Positions 35,968 to 48,614 are shown, numbered from the stretch's first letter. The stretch is 64,000 nucleotides of DNA from Datisca glomerata (GCA_003255025.1 QANY01000052.1:186001-250000), one strand, 5' to 3'. Notes: generated by a model not told the origin, from the sequence alone. Translations and numbers: made by a program.

Positions 35968-36464
35968 TTAGTCTCTCGGAGTCAATGTAAATTGCAAAAT
36001 ATATGGTCTCAGATCTACTAGAAAAGACACACTATCATACTCAAAGACACTCATAAAGACGTTCAAATGATTGTTCATGCTCATTCTTAATATTCAAGAA
36101 CACTTTAATATGACGTTAATTCTGAGCCCATTATAAGCGATGAGATATTTTAGACATAATATAAGTTTGAAAATCTCTAATCATATCACCACAACACCTC
36201 AGTACGAGGCTTATGGGTTTCTTGGGCCCACTCAGTACGGGATAGGAAACTAGAAATAAAAAGTACAGTGTAAATCCCCTAGTAATATCTAAATATAGTC
36301 AAAACAAAAAAATGCTCCCATAAGAGAGCAAGCATAATTATCAAGACGCAAGATGTCACGAATTACGCAGAAACTCAGACATGAGATATTCAGATAAATA
36401 ACCTAAAAGTCATTGAGAACCTGCAACTTCAAGATGGTCAGGGGTATAAAATACCATGATGGTC

Positions 36465-36840
36465 ATTGAGACATACCCAAGTACACAAGATGCTCTGATG
36501 AAATTCCTCGATAAAGGCTATGGCCGCCAATGCCTCATACTCATTGAAAATGACTAGGAGAAAAGACCTTGCATAGGGTAAAATGACCATTATAGTATTT
36601 CGTGGAACTCGAGCACATAAGATGCTCACACGAAAAACCTCAATAAGGGCCACAACTGCCGATGCCTCCCACTCACCTAAGATGACTAAGAGAAAAGACT
36701 TTCATGGCACCCGAGTACAAAAGATACTCGGATGAAAGACCTCGCTAAAGGCTGTGATTGCTGATACCTCCTACTCACCTAAGATGGCTAGGAAAAAAGA
36801 TCTTGCATAGGGTAAAAGGACCACAGTAGTATTTTATGGC
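36465..36840 (+). repeat. Tat-A array A: about 110-125 bp units, three copies
   Basis: Each unit has a GATGAAA-type start, ACCTCRMTAARGGC, a TGCCTCCYACTCACC segment and ATGRCTAGGARAAAAGA; two of the three run on to CTTGCATAGGGTAAAA. They start near 36498, 36631 and 36733. The same unit, complemented, occurs in Tat-B at 53221-53440. Confidence 0.75.
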
Positions 36841-37440
36841 ACCTGAAGTCACACAGATGACTATGGTACCCGAAGTCACGTAGATGACTATGGGACCTGA
36901 AGTCACACGGATGACTATGATCGTCACCGGATGACTATTGTCATCACCCAGATGACTATGGTACCTGAAGTCACACAGATGACTATAACACCTGATGTCA
37001 CCTAAATGATTGTGGGATCCAAAGGCATGTATATTACTGTGACTATCACCTGAATGACTATAATACCCAATGTCACCAAATGACTATGGGATCTGAAGTC
37101 ATGTAGATGACTATGGTATCTGAAGTCACGTAGATGACTACAGCAGTTGATGTCATAGATGACTACAGGACATGCATTTACACATATGACTATTGTCGTC
37201 CTTCAGATGACTATGGGACCCAAATTCACGCATATGACCATGATATCCTAAGTCACACAGGTGGCTCCGGTACCCAAAGTTACCCAGATGACTACGATAT
37301 CCGAAGTTGCCCAGATAACTATAATACCCTACATCACAAATATGATAAGGGAACTCGAAGTTTCCCAGATAACTATGGTATCCGGAATCACAATTATGAC
37401 AACGACACCCTAAGTCACACTAATGACTATAGCACTGAGA
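36838..37440 (+). repeat. Tat-A array B: 27-bp minisatellite, about 22 units
   Basis: Consensus about GTCACACAGATGACTATGG plus TACCTGAA. Units vary from 20 to 28 bp and diverge, least in the first third. Because 27 is a multiple of three, the later half stays open as a 110-codon frame of nonapeptide repeats (37134-37466). Confidence 0.88.
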
Positions 37441-38729
37441 TTGGACCAAATTCTCACAAACCTTAAAGGATCTTAGTACTCTACTCGAGATGGCTTTAAA
37501 GGACCTGAACATCGAGGATTTGTCAAACACGATTTGAATATATAAGGATACGAAGGCTCCAAAACCTCCAACAATAAAGTGAAAGAATTGACGACTTACG
37601 TGCAGAGACACGTCAACACACAAAGATGCAACGATGAGCTTAACAGAGCAAGCATTGCATTTTAAATTAAGAACGTCAAACAACAAGACTGAATATAAAG
37701 TCACTAGTCGATGTGATATATTTGGTTAATACCCTAAGGGGATAGAAGGTAAAGAACTTTATAAACTCCCAAATATTGCAAAACCCAGAACACAAGGATG
37801 GGGACATCACCCCATAGATACTCAAAAGTCCTTCATTCTCTGAGAGAAAAATTGCTCGATTTTCATTAAGGCTAGCCAAACATCCTCGTCATTTTAAACT
37901 ACGCCACAAAATTGCTATAAATCTCATACACTCGAACAGTTGAATCATTGCGTGACTCAAATAGACTAAAAAACTTAGCAATTGAGTCGCAAGATAAAGT
38001 CAAGAGCCAAAGCATCTAAACATTCAGTTCACAGACACAACATAGTTTTCTAAGAATGTGACTCTAGATGGTAAGAAGAACCCTCGGGATGTACGTCAAT
38101 GAGGGTAATAACTCCATCATCCGCCATGAGACATGAGATGCCAAAATAATGTACCGGTTACATAATCAAGCATGGATCAATACGATAGTGTAATCCAGGA
38201 TTTAAAAAAAATCATATCCCTAAGTAGACCCTATAACGTCACAGCATCAAGTCAACCTTACAATAAAGCAATCACAATGGATTGACCGTCTTATTACCTA
38301 CACCAGATCAAACGAAATTCAATCCTAATTGCAAGAACTCACGATGCATTCATACTGAGGTGTAAAGATTTAGGTATGATGATAACCAATCCAACTCAAG
38401 TCGCCTGACTGCCAGATTAAAATCATAGGGACTTGATCCCGAGGATGGCTCACAGAAACTCGCACAATTCTAAACCACAGAGCTTATGATCCCAAAAGCA
38501 CGGTCTCGTACATCGCTACATAAGGAAGTCCAATATTAATCAAGATGACAACCTTTTATCAAGAGTAAATTGACATATATAAAGAAAGCCCGCCTCGGAC
38601 ACAAGATGCTCTGAGACGCCATCAAGAATAAGCATCAAACAGAGTCTCGAGCAAAAACTCGTGGCTCCCACCAGAATGTACTTCTCGGCTCTTAACGGTG
38701 TGCTCCAGACTCGAGAAGTGGGCGTAAAT
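37441..38729. other. Tat-A interior without readable genes
   Basis: No gag, pol or antisense frame recognised. Non-coding sequence up to GAGAAGTGGGCGTAAAT, the likely purine tract just before the 3' LTR. Confidence 0.5.
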
Positions 38730-39257
38730 TGTAGGTGAGAAAAAACACCCGAGCTAAGGCACACTTAATAAGATTTCCAAACAAGGCTCAATATTTTTAC
38801 TCCAGGGGAGGGCCTACATTAAGTCTAAACTAAGAACTCTTCCATGACTGAGATTACCATGATGATCGAGGTCCCCTCCACGATTTAGGCCATGACTAGG
38901 GCGGTGGACAACATAACAGAATATTCCCCAAATCAGGAATTTTCTCCATAAATATCATCATTCCTTATTGGAATAATGAGGAAGATACATTGAACCAGGA
39001 TGATTGACTGATACAGAATCATTATAAATATACGATGACTCATATTTAAACGGTAAGTTATTCTCCTAATTGCTATTACATTATAAGTACTATACTGACT
39101 TGATCATCGGAATGTAGTAACTGGGGCACTACCCCAATGTCTCAACTACTGCATTCACGATTATGACATGATTTTTATAGATGCTTAGACGAATAACCGG
39201 ACGACGCATGGCGGTCATCTAGACAGTAGATGTGAGCGGTTTTTTCGCATCAATGCA
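38730..39257 (+). repeat. Tat-A 3' LTR
   Basis: It matches the left LTR from TGTAGGTGAG on, with a shorter middle. The end is CGCATCAATGCA. Confidence 0.8.
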
Positions 39258-39577
39258 TATAACTCAAAATTTATTTAAAACTTCTTAAATCATATTAATC
39301 CAAAGAAATGTGAAAATATTGCAATAAAAACATTTCACTTATGTTCGTTGATTTAACTTAACTAAAACAAATCATCCTAAAAAATCTCTTCGATTAAATA
39401 AATTTTAAGAAATTTTAAATAAACTATGATGGCATATATGCTTTTATGTTCATTGCATTCATATGCATGTACCTTCAAGAACAACAACAAATCAAATAAA
39501 TAGTACAATTTGCAAATATATATATGGACTCTTTTCAATTTCTATTCGCAATATTTTCATTAGTCATATTTTTATAC
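39258..39577. other. AT-rich gap between the two Tat elements
   Basis: No feature seen. The short frame beginning at 39524 runs from this gap into the Tat-B LTR and is chance. Confidence 0.5.
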
Positions 39578-39582
39578 AGAAA

Positions 39583-39961
39583 TGTAGATGTTAAAAATCT
39601 ACCGTCAAATCGAATTGTCATGTTTCACACAATGAACTCTATAATCCTGCAAAATGAAGAAATCGACGAAGGATTATCTCGACAATGGTGTGGCGCCCAG
39701 CCTGATAGACTCTGACGATCAGGTCAAAATAATAGTTTTAGAGTGGTAATATTGAACACTAGGAGAATGGATATTGTCCTTATGAGGGGTCATCATATAT
39801 TTATAAAGATGGAAGAGAATATTTAGAGAATATTATCCCCTAATCGGGTATTTTTAGTTGCAATCTTATCCTTTTTTAAAAACCTTGAGATTTCTCGGAG
39901 ATGTTGAGATTGTGTCTCTGTTACGTCAGAGGGGAGGATCCCTCGGCCATGGTGAGCCTTA
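39583..39961 (-). repeat. Tat-B 3' LTR, outer part
   Basis: TGTAGATGTTAAAAATC and what follows align with 56465 onward over about 380 bp. It is cut at GAGCCTTA by Copia-2. Confidence 0.92.
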
Positions 39962-42146
39962 TGTTAGAAGTCACGGCGCGTGTGTGGCTCAAGCATGGGC
40001 GCGTGACCTTTTAAAAATTAAACTTTTATCGAAAAACAAAAGCAACGGCACAATAACAAAATAATTTTTTTTACTAAAAAACTCTTTTCAATCAGGATCC
40101 ATTATATATATATAAATCTAAGAGATACATGAAAATGAATCATATACCTCTTGTAGTCTATATCAAGCGCCCTCGTAAACCAACGATACTGCGTTCCCAC
40201 GAACAACGGACTTTGAAATCCACACCAAGATCTTCTAAGTCAATCGTCAAACGTACTAGGACATGTGTGGGCACCTGAAAGAATTCAAAGACACTTTTCT
40301 GTCTGTAGATGTACTCAACATATGAGATCTATAGATTTATTAAGAATAATTAATTCAATGAAACAATTCTCTAAGAGAATACAATGATCATTCTTTTAGA
40401 GTTTTTGATTAACTTTTAATCACAGAGAAAGTTCACCCTGATAGCAACTGTTCTCAACAGTTAACCAACCATGAGGCCATTAAAATAATATATATATATA
40501 TATATATATATTCTAGGCTCATTAGATTTTTAGGGATATACACAAATAACATTTCATCATCAAATTATCATTGCAGTGGGACCCACTCCAATTTGGTGCA
40601 CAACTACAGTGCCACTCGGCACTGCAGTTATCGTGAACTAACATAGTGTCTCATGGCAGTGTAGTGTCGTGTTGCACTACAGTACTGCACGCGCACTACT
40701 ATAGTGTCACTTGGTACTACAGTAATTCATGTCAATCTTTGATTCTCAATCAGTGATTGACACGTAGCAATTACTGTGAATTAAATATTTTTTAATCTGA
40801 TAAATATCTACATATCAGTTTTATTCAAAATTAAATTATCTGGTCATCCCAATCAACTAGCTTATCTGTTAGTTCACAAATAGCAGATTTAGTTGATTTT
40901 ATTATATAATAATAATTTATAATTATCTAATTTTATAAATTAGATATTATGCTCACTTATCGATAATTAAAAAATTAATCGATATAATTATTTATATATA
41001 ATTTCTAAAGTTTAAATAAATAATTTACTTAATTAATTTTTAATTTAATAATCACACATAATTATCTCATAATTATGTGCTTGTCTTAGAATAAAACTTC
41101 CTTTTGCAAGTCAGTCCCATGTTTTGAAATATTCACACCCTAGGCTGCATAGTACAGAGGTGACTTGGAGACTATGAATCTATAATCTTAAACTCTAATA
41201 AACCAAGTTATTAATTAAATTATTTAATTAAATAATATTATTTATTAATTTCATTATTACTCCACTATAAATCTCGAATTACACTCTTAAAGGTTATATA
41301 GTATATTTACAGAGTATTCTCGTGTAGTCCATTGATATAATCATTTCATGCAGTTTTGTCCTCCAATTACTGGTTCATAAATTAGAACATATCAAAGTTA
41401 CCATTTTACCCTTTTAATTACCTCTTGATCCTTAAGTACCATTAATTCACTAGTTAATGATGAATTTATAATCGTATTATAAATTTGAGCTCAATAACCA
41501 TTTAGTTTAAGAATTAATACTTAATGGAACTAATATACGAATCCGTTGAAAAAATTTGAATTTCAAATTTTGTAAGATCATGTTCTCAGTCATCTATAGC
41601 ATTGAATCTTCAAAACAAAAGCCACTAGCATTTTTTAAAAATAAATTTTAACGAGTGAATCAAAAGATACAGTAGACAAGTATAAGAGTTCTTGACTACT
41701 CAAGATTCAAAGTGATCTACATATGATCACCAAATTGATGTGTATTAAATATTTATGATAAATGGTACGTTAATAAAGATACTAATTCATATCGGTCCTT
41801 TCATATATAATCTTATTATATAAAGTACATTCACTAAGATGTCTATCCACATCAATGATCTGGATCTAAATCACGTGCATTCATAATGCTTAGTGAATCG
41901 TACTAGCAACCATTCATTAAAGATTTCATACTTTTATATGTTGCTGATTATTTTATTCATTTTCAATGATCTTAATCTTTTCGCACTAGTACAAGATCAT
42001 AGTCTCATTAATGAATGTGAAATTTTCAGATATTTATATAAATTATTCAACAATAATTTAACAGAATAATTATAAGAAAAATATAATCCTCTTAAATTTC
42101 ATATTACAATACCAATACACATGCTTTGAGAGCATAGCCCTCAACA
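39962..42146 (-). repeat. Copia-2 3' LTR
   Basis: 2185 bp, from TGTTAGAAGTCACGGCGCG to GCCCTCAACA. Contains (TA)n at 40482-40511 and a GTAGTGCCAC palindrome cluster near 40600-40730, as in Copia-1. Confidence 0.92.
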
Positions 42147-42159
42147 ATCTCCCACTTTA
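42147..42159 (-). promoter_or_regulatory. Copia-2 polypurine tract
   Basis: The minus strand reads TAAAGTGGGAGAT before the LTR start TGTTGAGGGC, the classical plant Copia form. Confidence 0.88.
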
Positions 42160-42180
42160 TCTAAAGTAAATGTGGCATCT

Positions 42181-42472
42181 CTCTCAACTCCATGTTATGC
42201 ACGTGACCTTCAAATGACTTTACAGGAAGTGTCTTGGTAAAAGGATCAGCCAGGTTCTGATCTGACGCTATCTTCATAACAGTCACATCTATACGATGCA
42301 CGATCTCTCTTATAATATGATATTTCCTCTCAACTCCATGTTACGCATGTGACCTTCAAATGACTTTACAGGAAGTGTTTTGGTAAAAGGATCAGTCAGG
42401 TTCTGATATGACGCTATCTTTATAACAGTTACATCTCTTCGATGCACGATCTCTCTTACAATATGATATTTC
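42181..42472 (-). repeat. 146-bp tandem duplication at the RNase H end
   Basis: CTCTCAACTCCATGTTAYGC at 42181 and 42327; the units differ at about eight positions by eye. Confidence 0.9.
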
Positions 42473-42669
42473 ATCTCTATGTACTTGCCCCTCTTGTGAC
42501 TCCTTGGTTCTTTGGAATTAGCTACCGCCCCACTATTGTCATAGTATAAGATCAATGGCTTGTTCATATCTGAAACTACTTCCAGAACTGTATAGAACTT
42601 TCTAAGCCATACCGCTTCCTTCACAGCTTCACAAGCCACTATATTTGGCTTCCATAGTGTAATATGCAA
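42310..42669 (-). pseudogene. Copia-2 RNase H fragment (inner duplicate), 119 open codons
   Basis: C-terminal RNase H of a Copia polyprotein, with NIVACEAVKEAVWLRKFYTV, LILYYDNSGAVANSKEPRSH, YIEMKYHIVREIVHRRDV and DPFTKTLPVKSFEGHM. The catalytic Asp of YYDNSGA is present. It lies between the 3' LTR and a second, internal piece of LTR, so it belongs to a duplicated segment and is cut off from RT. The open frame passes the junction of a 146-bp tandem duplication (42181-42326, 42327-42472). Confidence 0.85.
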
Positions 42670-42750
42670 TGCTGGATTGTTTAATAATTCTCCAGACTAC
42701 TGCTCCTCCATTAGGGTGAATACTGATCCAGACATCGACTTTCGACTATC

Positions 42751-42818
42751 TCAGGTGTCTTAGAAGAACGAGAAACTATATGTTTGTTAATTCAAGTGGA
42801 GACCTTGGATATACTGAT
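42751..42818. repeat. 68-bp inverted filler at the duplication junction
   Basis: Reverse complement of 43759-43826 with about seven differences, for example GAGACCTTGGATATACTGAT against ATCAGTATATCCAAGGTCTC. Confidence 0.9.
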
Positions 42819-43290
42819 AGGAGTTCATGTATAGGAGTTCATGACTACTCAAGATTCAAGTGACCTACAATGATCATCAGATTGATGTATATTAAATTTT
42901 TATGATAAATGATACGTTAATAAAGATATTAATTCATATCGGTCCTTTCATATATAATCTTATTATATGAAGTACCTTCACTAAGATGTTTATCCACATC
43001 AATGATATGGATCTAGATCACATGCATTCATAATGCTTAGTGAATTGTACTAGCAACCATTCATGAAAGATTTCATACTTTAATATGCTGCTGACTATTT
43101 TATTCATTATCTATAATCTTAATCTTCTCGTACTAGTACAAGATCATAGTATCATTAATGAATATGGAATTTTCATATATTTATATAAATTATTCAACAA
43201 AAATTTAAAAGAACAATTATAAGAAAAATGTTTCCCATTAAATTTCATATTATAATATCAATACATATGCTTTGAGGGCATAACAGTCAA

Positions 43291-44960
43291 TAATCTCCCA
43301 CTTTCCCTAAAGTAAATGTGGCATCTCTCTCAACCTCATGTTACACACGTGACCTTCAAATGACTTCACCAAAAGTATCTTGGTAAAAGGATCAGCTAGG
43401 TTCTGATCTGGCGCTATCTTAATAACAATCACATCTCATCGATGCACGATCTCTCTTATAATATGATATTTCCTCTCTATGTGCTTGCCCCTATTGTTAC
43501 TCATTGGTTCTTTGGAATTAGCTACCGGCCCACTGTTATCACAGTATAAGATCAGTGACTTGTCCATATCTGAAACTACTTCCAGATCAGTATAGAACTT
43601 ACCGCTTCTTTCACAACTTTAGAAGCCGCTATATTTAGCTTCTATAGTGGAATCTGTAATGCTGGATTGTTTAGTACTTCTCCAGACTACAGCTCATCCA
43701 CTAGGGTGAATACTGATCCAGCCGACTTTCGATTGTCTCTGTCTGATTGAAAACCAGAATCAGTATATCCAAGGTCTCCACCTGAATAAGCAAACATATA
43801 GTATCTCGTTCTCCTAAGATACTTGAGAATGTGTTTTACTGGAATCCAATATTATAAACCGGGATTTGATTGATAATGATCAAAAATTCCCACCACATAA
43901 TAGATGTTTGGTCTTGCACATAATATGACATATATGAGACTACCAATAACTGAAGCATAAAGAACCTTCCCCATATCCTATTTCTCATGAGGTGTCTTAG
44001 GACATTGCTCCTTGGAAAGGACAATTCCATGTATGGTTGGTAGTTGACATTTTTTGGAATTCTTCATAGAGAATCTCTCCAACGCCTTATTAATATAAGA
44101 TGCCTGAGAAAGTGGCAAGAGCTTGCTCTTTCTATCCTTTAGGATTTATATTTCTAGAATATAGCTCGCCTCTCTCAAATCTTTCATTTGAAATTTCTCA
44201 GCTAACCACTTATTTACCTTTGATAAAGTTTCTACATCATTCCTAATGAGTAGAATATCCTCAACATAAAGAACTAAGAAAACCATTATATTATCTTTGA
44301 TGTATTTATAAACACAAGCTCCGTCAACATTTTTCTTGAAGCCATATGATTTAATAATCTCATCAAATGTAAGATTCCAAGATCTAGATGCTGGCTTTAA
44401 TCCATAAATAGATTAAAAAAACTTACATACTTTCTAATCTTGCCTTATTTTCACGAACCCTTCTAGTTGCATCATATAGATGATTTCCTCAAGAGAACCA
44501 TTCAGAAAAGATGCCTTGATGTCTATTTGACATATTTCATAGTCTAAACTAGTGACTATGGACAAAAGTTTGCAAATTGGTTTTAGCATGGCAACATAAT
44601 CGACTTATTCCCTTTATGTACAACCCTTGGTTACCAGTCATGCTTTGAAAGTCTCTACTTTCTCATCTGCATCTTTTTTCTTCTTCAAGATCCATTTACA
44701 TCCAATGGGCCCGACATCTTTAGGTGGATCTACAAGTTCCCAGATGGAATTGGAATACATCAATTCCATTTCTTGGTTCATAGCATCTTTCCATTTCTCA
44801 TTTTCAAGATCATCCATCACCTTTTTAAGGTTAATGGATCATCATTATCAGTGTCTAACACTAGGACATGTCCTCTATTTCATAGCAAATAGGTTGTCTT
44901 ACAACCCTCCCATTACGACGTTGCACCGGGGTTTCCTGAACAAGAATAATGATTTCTGTG
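43291..44960 (-). pseudogene. Copia-2 reverse transcriptase and outer RNase H
   Basis: RT starts near 44820 with LENEKWKDAMNQEMELMYSN and SIWELVDPPKDVGPIGCKWI (44638-44820). The active-site segment near 44275 reads LYVEDILLIRN: the first Asp of Y-V-D-D is changed to Glu, which should severely reduce or abolish polymerisation. KEKFQMKDLREASY-like sequence follows, then the connection (SAGSVFTLVDEL) and a frameshifted RNase H at 43300-43700. Multiple stops. Confidence 0.87.
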
Positions 44961-45970
44961 GTTTGTTGTTTATCAGTCGATGATAGGTTGTTTGATTTTA
45001 TCAGACGCTAATTCTTCGTGAACTACTTTGATTCGAGGTTTGTAGTTTTTCATATAGTCATGTTCAATGAAGGTGGCATTTATCGATACAAACTCTTTTT
45101 GATCATTGTGACTAAAAAAATACCCACCTGTAGTCTTTGGAACGTAGCCAACAAATATACACACTTCAGCCTTGACTCTAACTTTCTACTCTTAGGTCTA
45201 AGAACGTGAAATGGACACCCTCATGTATGGAAATGACACAGACTGGGTTTGGAGCCATTCCATAACTCTAAAGGTGTCATCTTTACAGACATAGAAGGCA
45301 CTACATTCAAAATGTAAGTTGTCGTTTGAAATGCATATCCCCAAAAAGTGAGTGATAGTGATAAGTATCTTAACATCAACCTAACCATATCCAATAAGAT
45401 TTGATTTCTCCATTTTGAAACACCATTTGCTGTGGCATTCCAAGTGTTATCAGTTGGGATAGAATGCCATACTCTAGCAGGTAATTCTTGAATTCTAAAT
45501 CCAAGTATTCACCACCTCGATATTATCAAAATGTTTTTAATGATTTACCTAATTGATTTTCAGCTTCAACTTTGAAGACTTTAAACTTTCCAAAAGTTTC
45601 ATACTTTCTATGCATTAGGTAAGTATAACCATATCTTGAGTAATCATCAATAAAAGTGATGAAATACTCATACCCACCTCTAGCTTGTTCATTGATCGGT
45701 CCATAGACATCACTATGTACTGGCTCAAGTGCTTCCTGGCTCTTTGGTCCTTTCCTGTGAAAGGTCTCTTGGTCATTTTTCCGTCGAGAAAAGATTCACA
45801 AACAAGAAGATTCTCAACTTTTAGTTCTCTCAAAGCACTATGCTTTATTAACATGTTTAACTATCTAGATCAATATGTCCCAACTTAAGATGATATAGAT
45901 ACGTGTTATCATCATTATGAGAAACTTTTTGTTGTTTGTTACTTTTAGGATTTTCTACTTTAAAAAATTC
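44961..45970 (-). pseudogene. Copia-2 integrase
   Basis: The first two catalytic acids are readable as HSDVYG near 45715 and FIDDYSRYGY near 45640, but in a different frame from the flanking open stretch (45615-45854). The third segment near 45420 reads NGVSKWRNQ, where the family has a Glu in place of this Lys, so the D-D-E triad is broken. 44973-45164 is the C-terminal end with VGYVPKTTGGYFFSHNDQKE. Confidence 0.85.
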
Positions 45971-45978
45971 AAAACTAT

Positions 45979-47245
45979 TTAACGCGTGTTCAGTCGGTTA
46001 AGCATATACAATCCGTTCGATACTTTAGCATAACAAATGTTGAATCCATTCTTTGAAATAATAAACTCATTATTAATTAAAGAAACTTCAAATAATTGTT
46101 CATGCAAAAGAGAAAGAGAAATCAAATTTCTCAAAAATCCAAGAATATAATAAACATCGTTCAAAACTAAATGTTTATTTTCAAAATTAAGGCGGATTGT
46201 CCCTAATGATTTTGCTAACACGAGCGCACCACTGCAAATTCTCATAATGACCATGCCATTAGCCAGCTTCCATGACGAATCAAGCATCTGCAAAGAAGAA
46301 CATACATGGTTAGTGGCTTCTAAGTCCAGTAACCAGGATGACAAATCATATTCCTCTAAACAAACTTCAAGTACAAGTAAATCATATTTACCTTTCTTTT
46401 TCAACTCAGAGATATAGTTGTTACAATTTCTCTTCCAATGACCTTCAACCCCACCATGGAAATATTTTCCTTTGGGCTTATTCTCATTCTTGTTCTTATT
46501 GGCTTTCGATGATATCTTGACTTTCTTCCCTTTCATGTTCTTACCTTTACCCTTACTATTGATCTTCTTCCTCTTGTTACCTTCCACAGCAGTGGAATAA
46601 GGTTTTTGCTCGGCAATATTTACCTCGCCTTCTTTGGTCATACTCTTATTGAGTGACTCAAAAGTCTGTACTTCATTCAACAATTAGGTCATGTTGAAGT
46701 GCAACTTGTTCATAACGTAGTTGGTGGTGAACGTAGAAAAAATAAGTGTGAGTGATTCAAGTCTAATGTTGACTTGAGTTCGTTCATCAATGGTAGCCCC
46801 ATGCACTTCTGCCTCATGCATTATGTTGATCATGTTCAAAACATGTTCATGCACATAAGTACCTTTCTTCATATTGGTCGTCATGTAGCTTCTAGTAGTC
46901 TCATGACGACTTTGTTCAGACTGCTGCCCAAACAACGTCCGTAGAGATTCCATAATCTCATAGGCAATCTCCATGCTCTCATGCTTGATTCTCAAAACAT
47001 CGTTCATGCTCACAAGCATGTAGCACATCGATTTGTTGTTGGATTAAATCCAACCATTAAACTTATCCCTAACATTCTTAGGTGCATTGACAACGGGCTG
47101 CTCATGACATTTTCAATAAGAACAAATTTGTGGTTCTCACAAATGAACGTCAAGTTTAAATTTGATTTTCATCTTATAAAATTATCACCATTCAATTTCT
47201 CAAGTACAAGTAAACAGTTTTAGAGTTGCCCATGGTAGACATAAT
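45979..47245 (-). pseudogene. Copia-2 gag-protease
   Basis: The frame at 46684-47028 holds the gag helical core (MNDVLRIKHESMEIAYEIME), closed by one stop before a 234-codon frame at 45979-46683. That frame runs through a lysine-rich linker, a zinc knuckle YFHGGVEGHWKRNC in which the first two Cys are replaced by Tyr and Gly, and the protease start SSWLLDLEATNHVCSS, with D-L-E for the family's D-S-G. Gag N-terminal similarity continues to about 47245 with several stops. Both nucleocapsid and protease are therefore impaired. Confidence 0.88.
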
Positions 47246-48124
47246 AATAACTGAAAAATAAAACATATATAATTCAATATAATTGAATTGAATATCTTGA
47301 ATTCTAAAAGTAAATGTGATGCATGAATGCAACATATTAAACACATAAATTTAATACTTACTAAACCACGATAAAATAATCTAACAATTAATGTGTTACC
47401 TTGGGTCAGCTAGATTAATCTTAGAATGTGTAAGAGACATTCTCATCCTTATTAGTTAAAACTTAAAATATCTCATATTTTCTCTTTTAACAATAAGCAT
47501 CGCTAATTTGGTCAAGTCACAACTAGCCACTCAAAACTTAATTGTGAATTTATGAATGTAACGCATTATTTTGGATTCCATGACTTGATGTAAAAGATGC
47601 CGCCTTAGGGTCTGTCAAAACTAAACTACGTCACTTAGTTTTATATTTTTAAGAAGTCCAACCTTGATATTGATACAGCTTGATACCTTCCTTAGGGGGT
47701 TGAAAACAAAGCCATCTTGAGGCCCTCATTGTACCTCAAGGTGTTGTACTAATAATGGAGACCATAGTTTACATGACAGATCAACCTTCTCCCACGCTAT
47801 TTTAGGATAATGTGTTTTTATTTTAATTGAATTTCAAATTAATTACAAGTTAAAATATAACCCTATGATGTGAAATTAACAGTTAATCCAAATCTAATTG
47901 GTTTAAGTTCATTTAACCTTCTATGAGCCTTAGTCAAAATTAGGTGAATTTAGAATAACTAACTAATTACATTCATCAAATTTTAATAAAACTCTTTTAA
48001 TAAAGTTGGTTACCCTAAAGGTTACTATAATCTTTATAGTGGTGTGATTATCAATTTTAACTAATTAAAACCAAACAGCTTACATGCAATTGATTTCTCA
48101 AAATAATTCATATAAACATAATAT

Positions 48125-48614
48125 GACAATCTTAATAAGTAATGTTTTTACTATTGAGATGCATGATTAAATAAAACTGTGTGAGATTTCATGTATGACA
48201 TGTGATCAACTAATGCATGGTTATGTTATCAATCATATCAATAAACAATTATTTAACAACAAAATAAAATAATAATAGACCGAGTGACTATTGGATATTT
48301 CTAAATTACAACCATTGAAATAAATAAATAAAATTACAAAGAGGACTCTCATTCTCCACCCGATGTTAGGACAATCCTAATAAGTAATGTTTTTACTATT
48401 GAGATGCATGAGTAAATAAAATTGTGTGAGATTTCATATATGGCATGTGATCAACTAATGCATGGTTATATTATCAATCATATCAATAAATAATTATTTA
48501 ACAACAAAATAAAATAATAATGGACCGAGTGACTATTGGATATTTCTAAATTACAACCATTGAAATAAATAAATAAAATTATAAAGAGGACTCTCATTCT
48601 CCACCTGATGTCCG
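48125..48614 (-). repeat. 245-bp tandem duplication in the Copia-2 leader
   Basis: 48125-48369 and 48370-48614: GACAATCYTAATAAG start, CTCATTCTCCACCYGATGT end, very few differences, so recent. Confidence 0.93.

Larger units (their letters stand above)
34729..39257 (+). mobile_element. Tat-A: non-autonomous Tat-lineage gypsy element
   Basis: LTRs at 34729-35450 and 38730-39257 share starts TGTAGGKGAGAAAAAA and the end region TTTTTCRCATCAAT. After the left LTR comes TTTATCGCCATATATGAGAAC, a worn version of the primer region usual for Tat elements (TGGCGCCG...GGGAAC), giving plus orientation; GAGAAGTGGGCG lies before the right LTR. The flanks CATAA (34724-34728) and TATAA (39258-39262) may be the TSD. 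No gag or pol protein is readable in the 3.3 kb interior, which is dominated by tandem repeats. Confidence 0.78.
41681..43740 (-). repeat. Partial duplication: LTR edge plus RNase H end repeated internally
   Basis: Sequence from 41681 (LTR) through the purine tract into RNase H recurs from 42830, offset 1149. Hence the order LTR, RNase H fragment, LTR fragment (42830-43290), RNase H again. Between the units, 42751-42818 is an inverted copy of 43759-43826. Confidence 0.88.

Noticed and set aside
36838..37440. Possible CRISPR array
   Set aside because: Units are contiguous without unique spacers, and the context is a plant retroelement.
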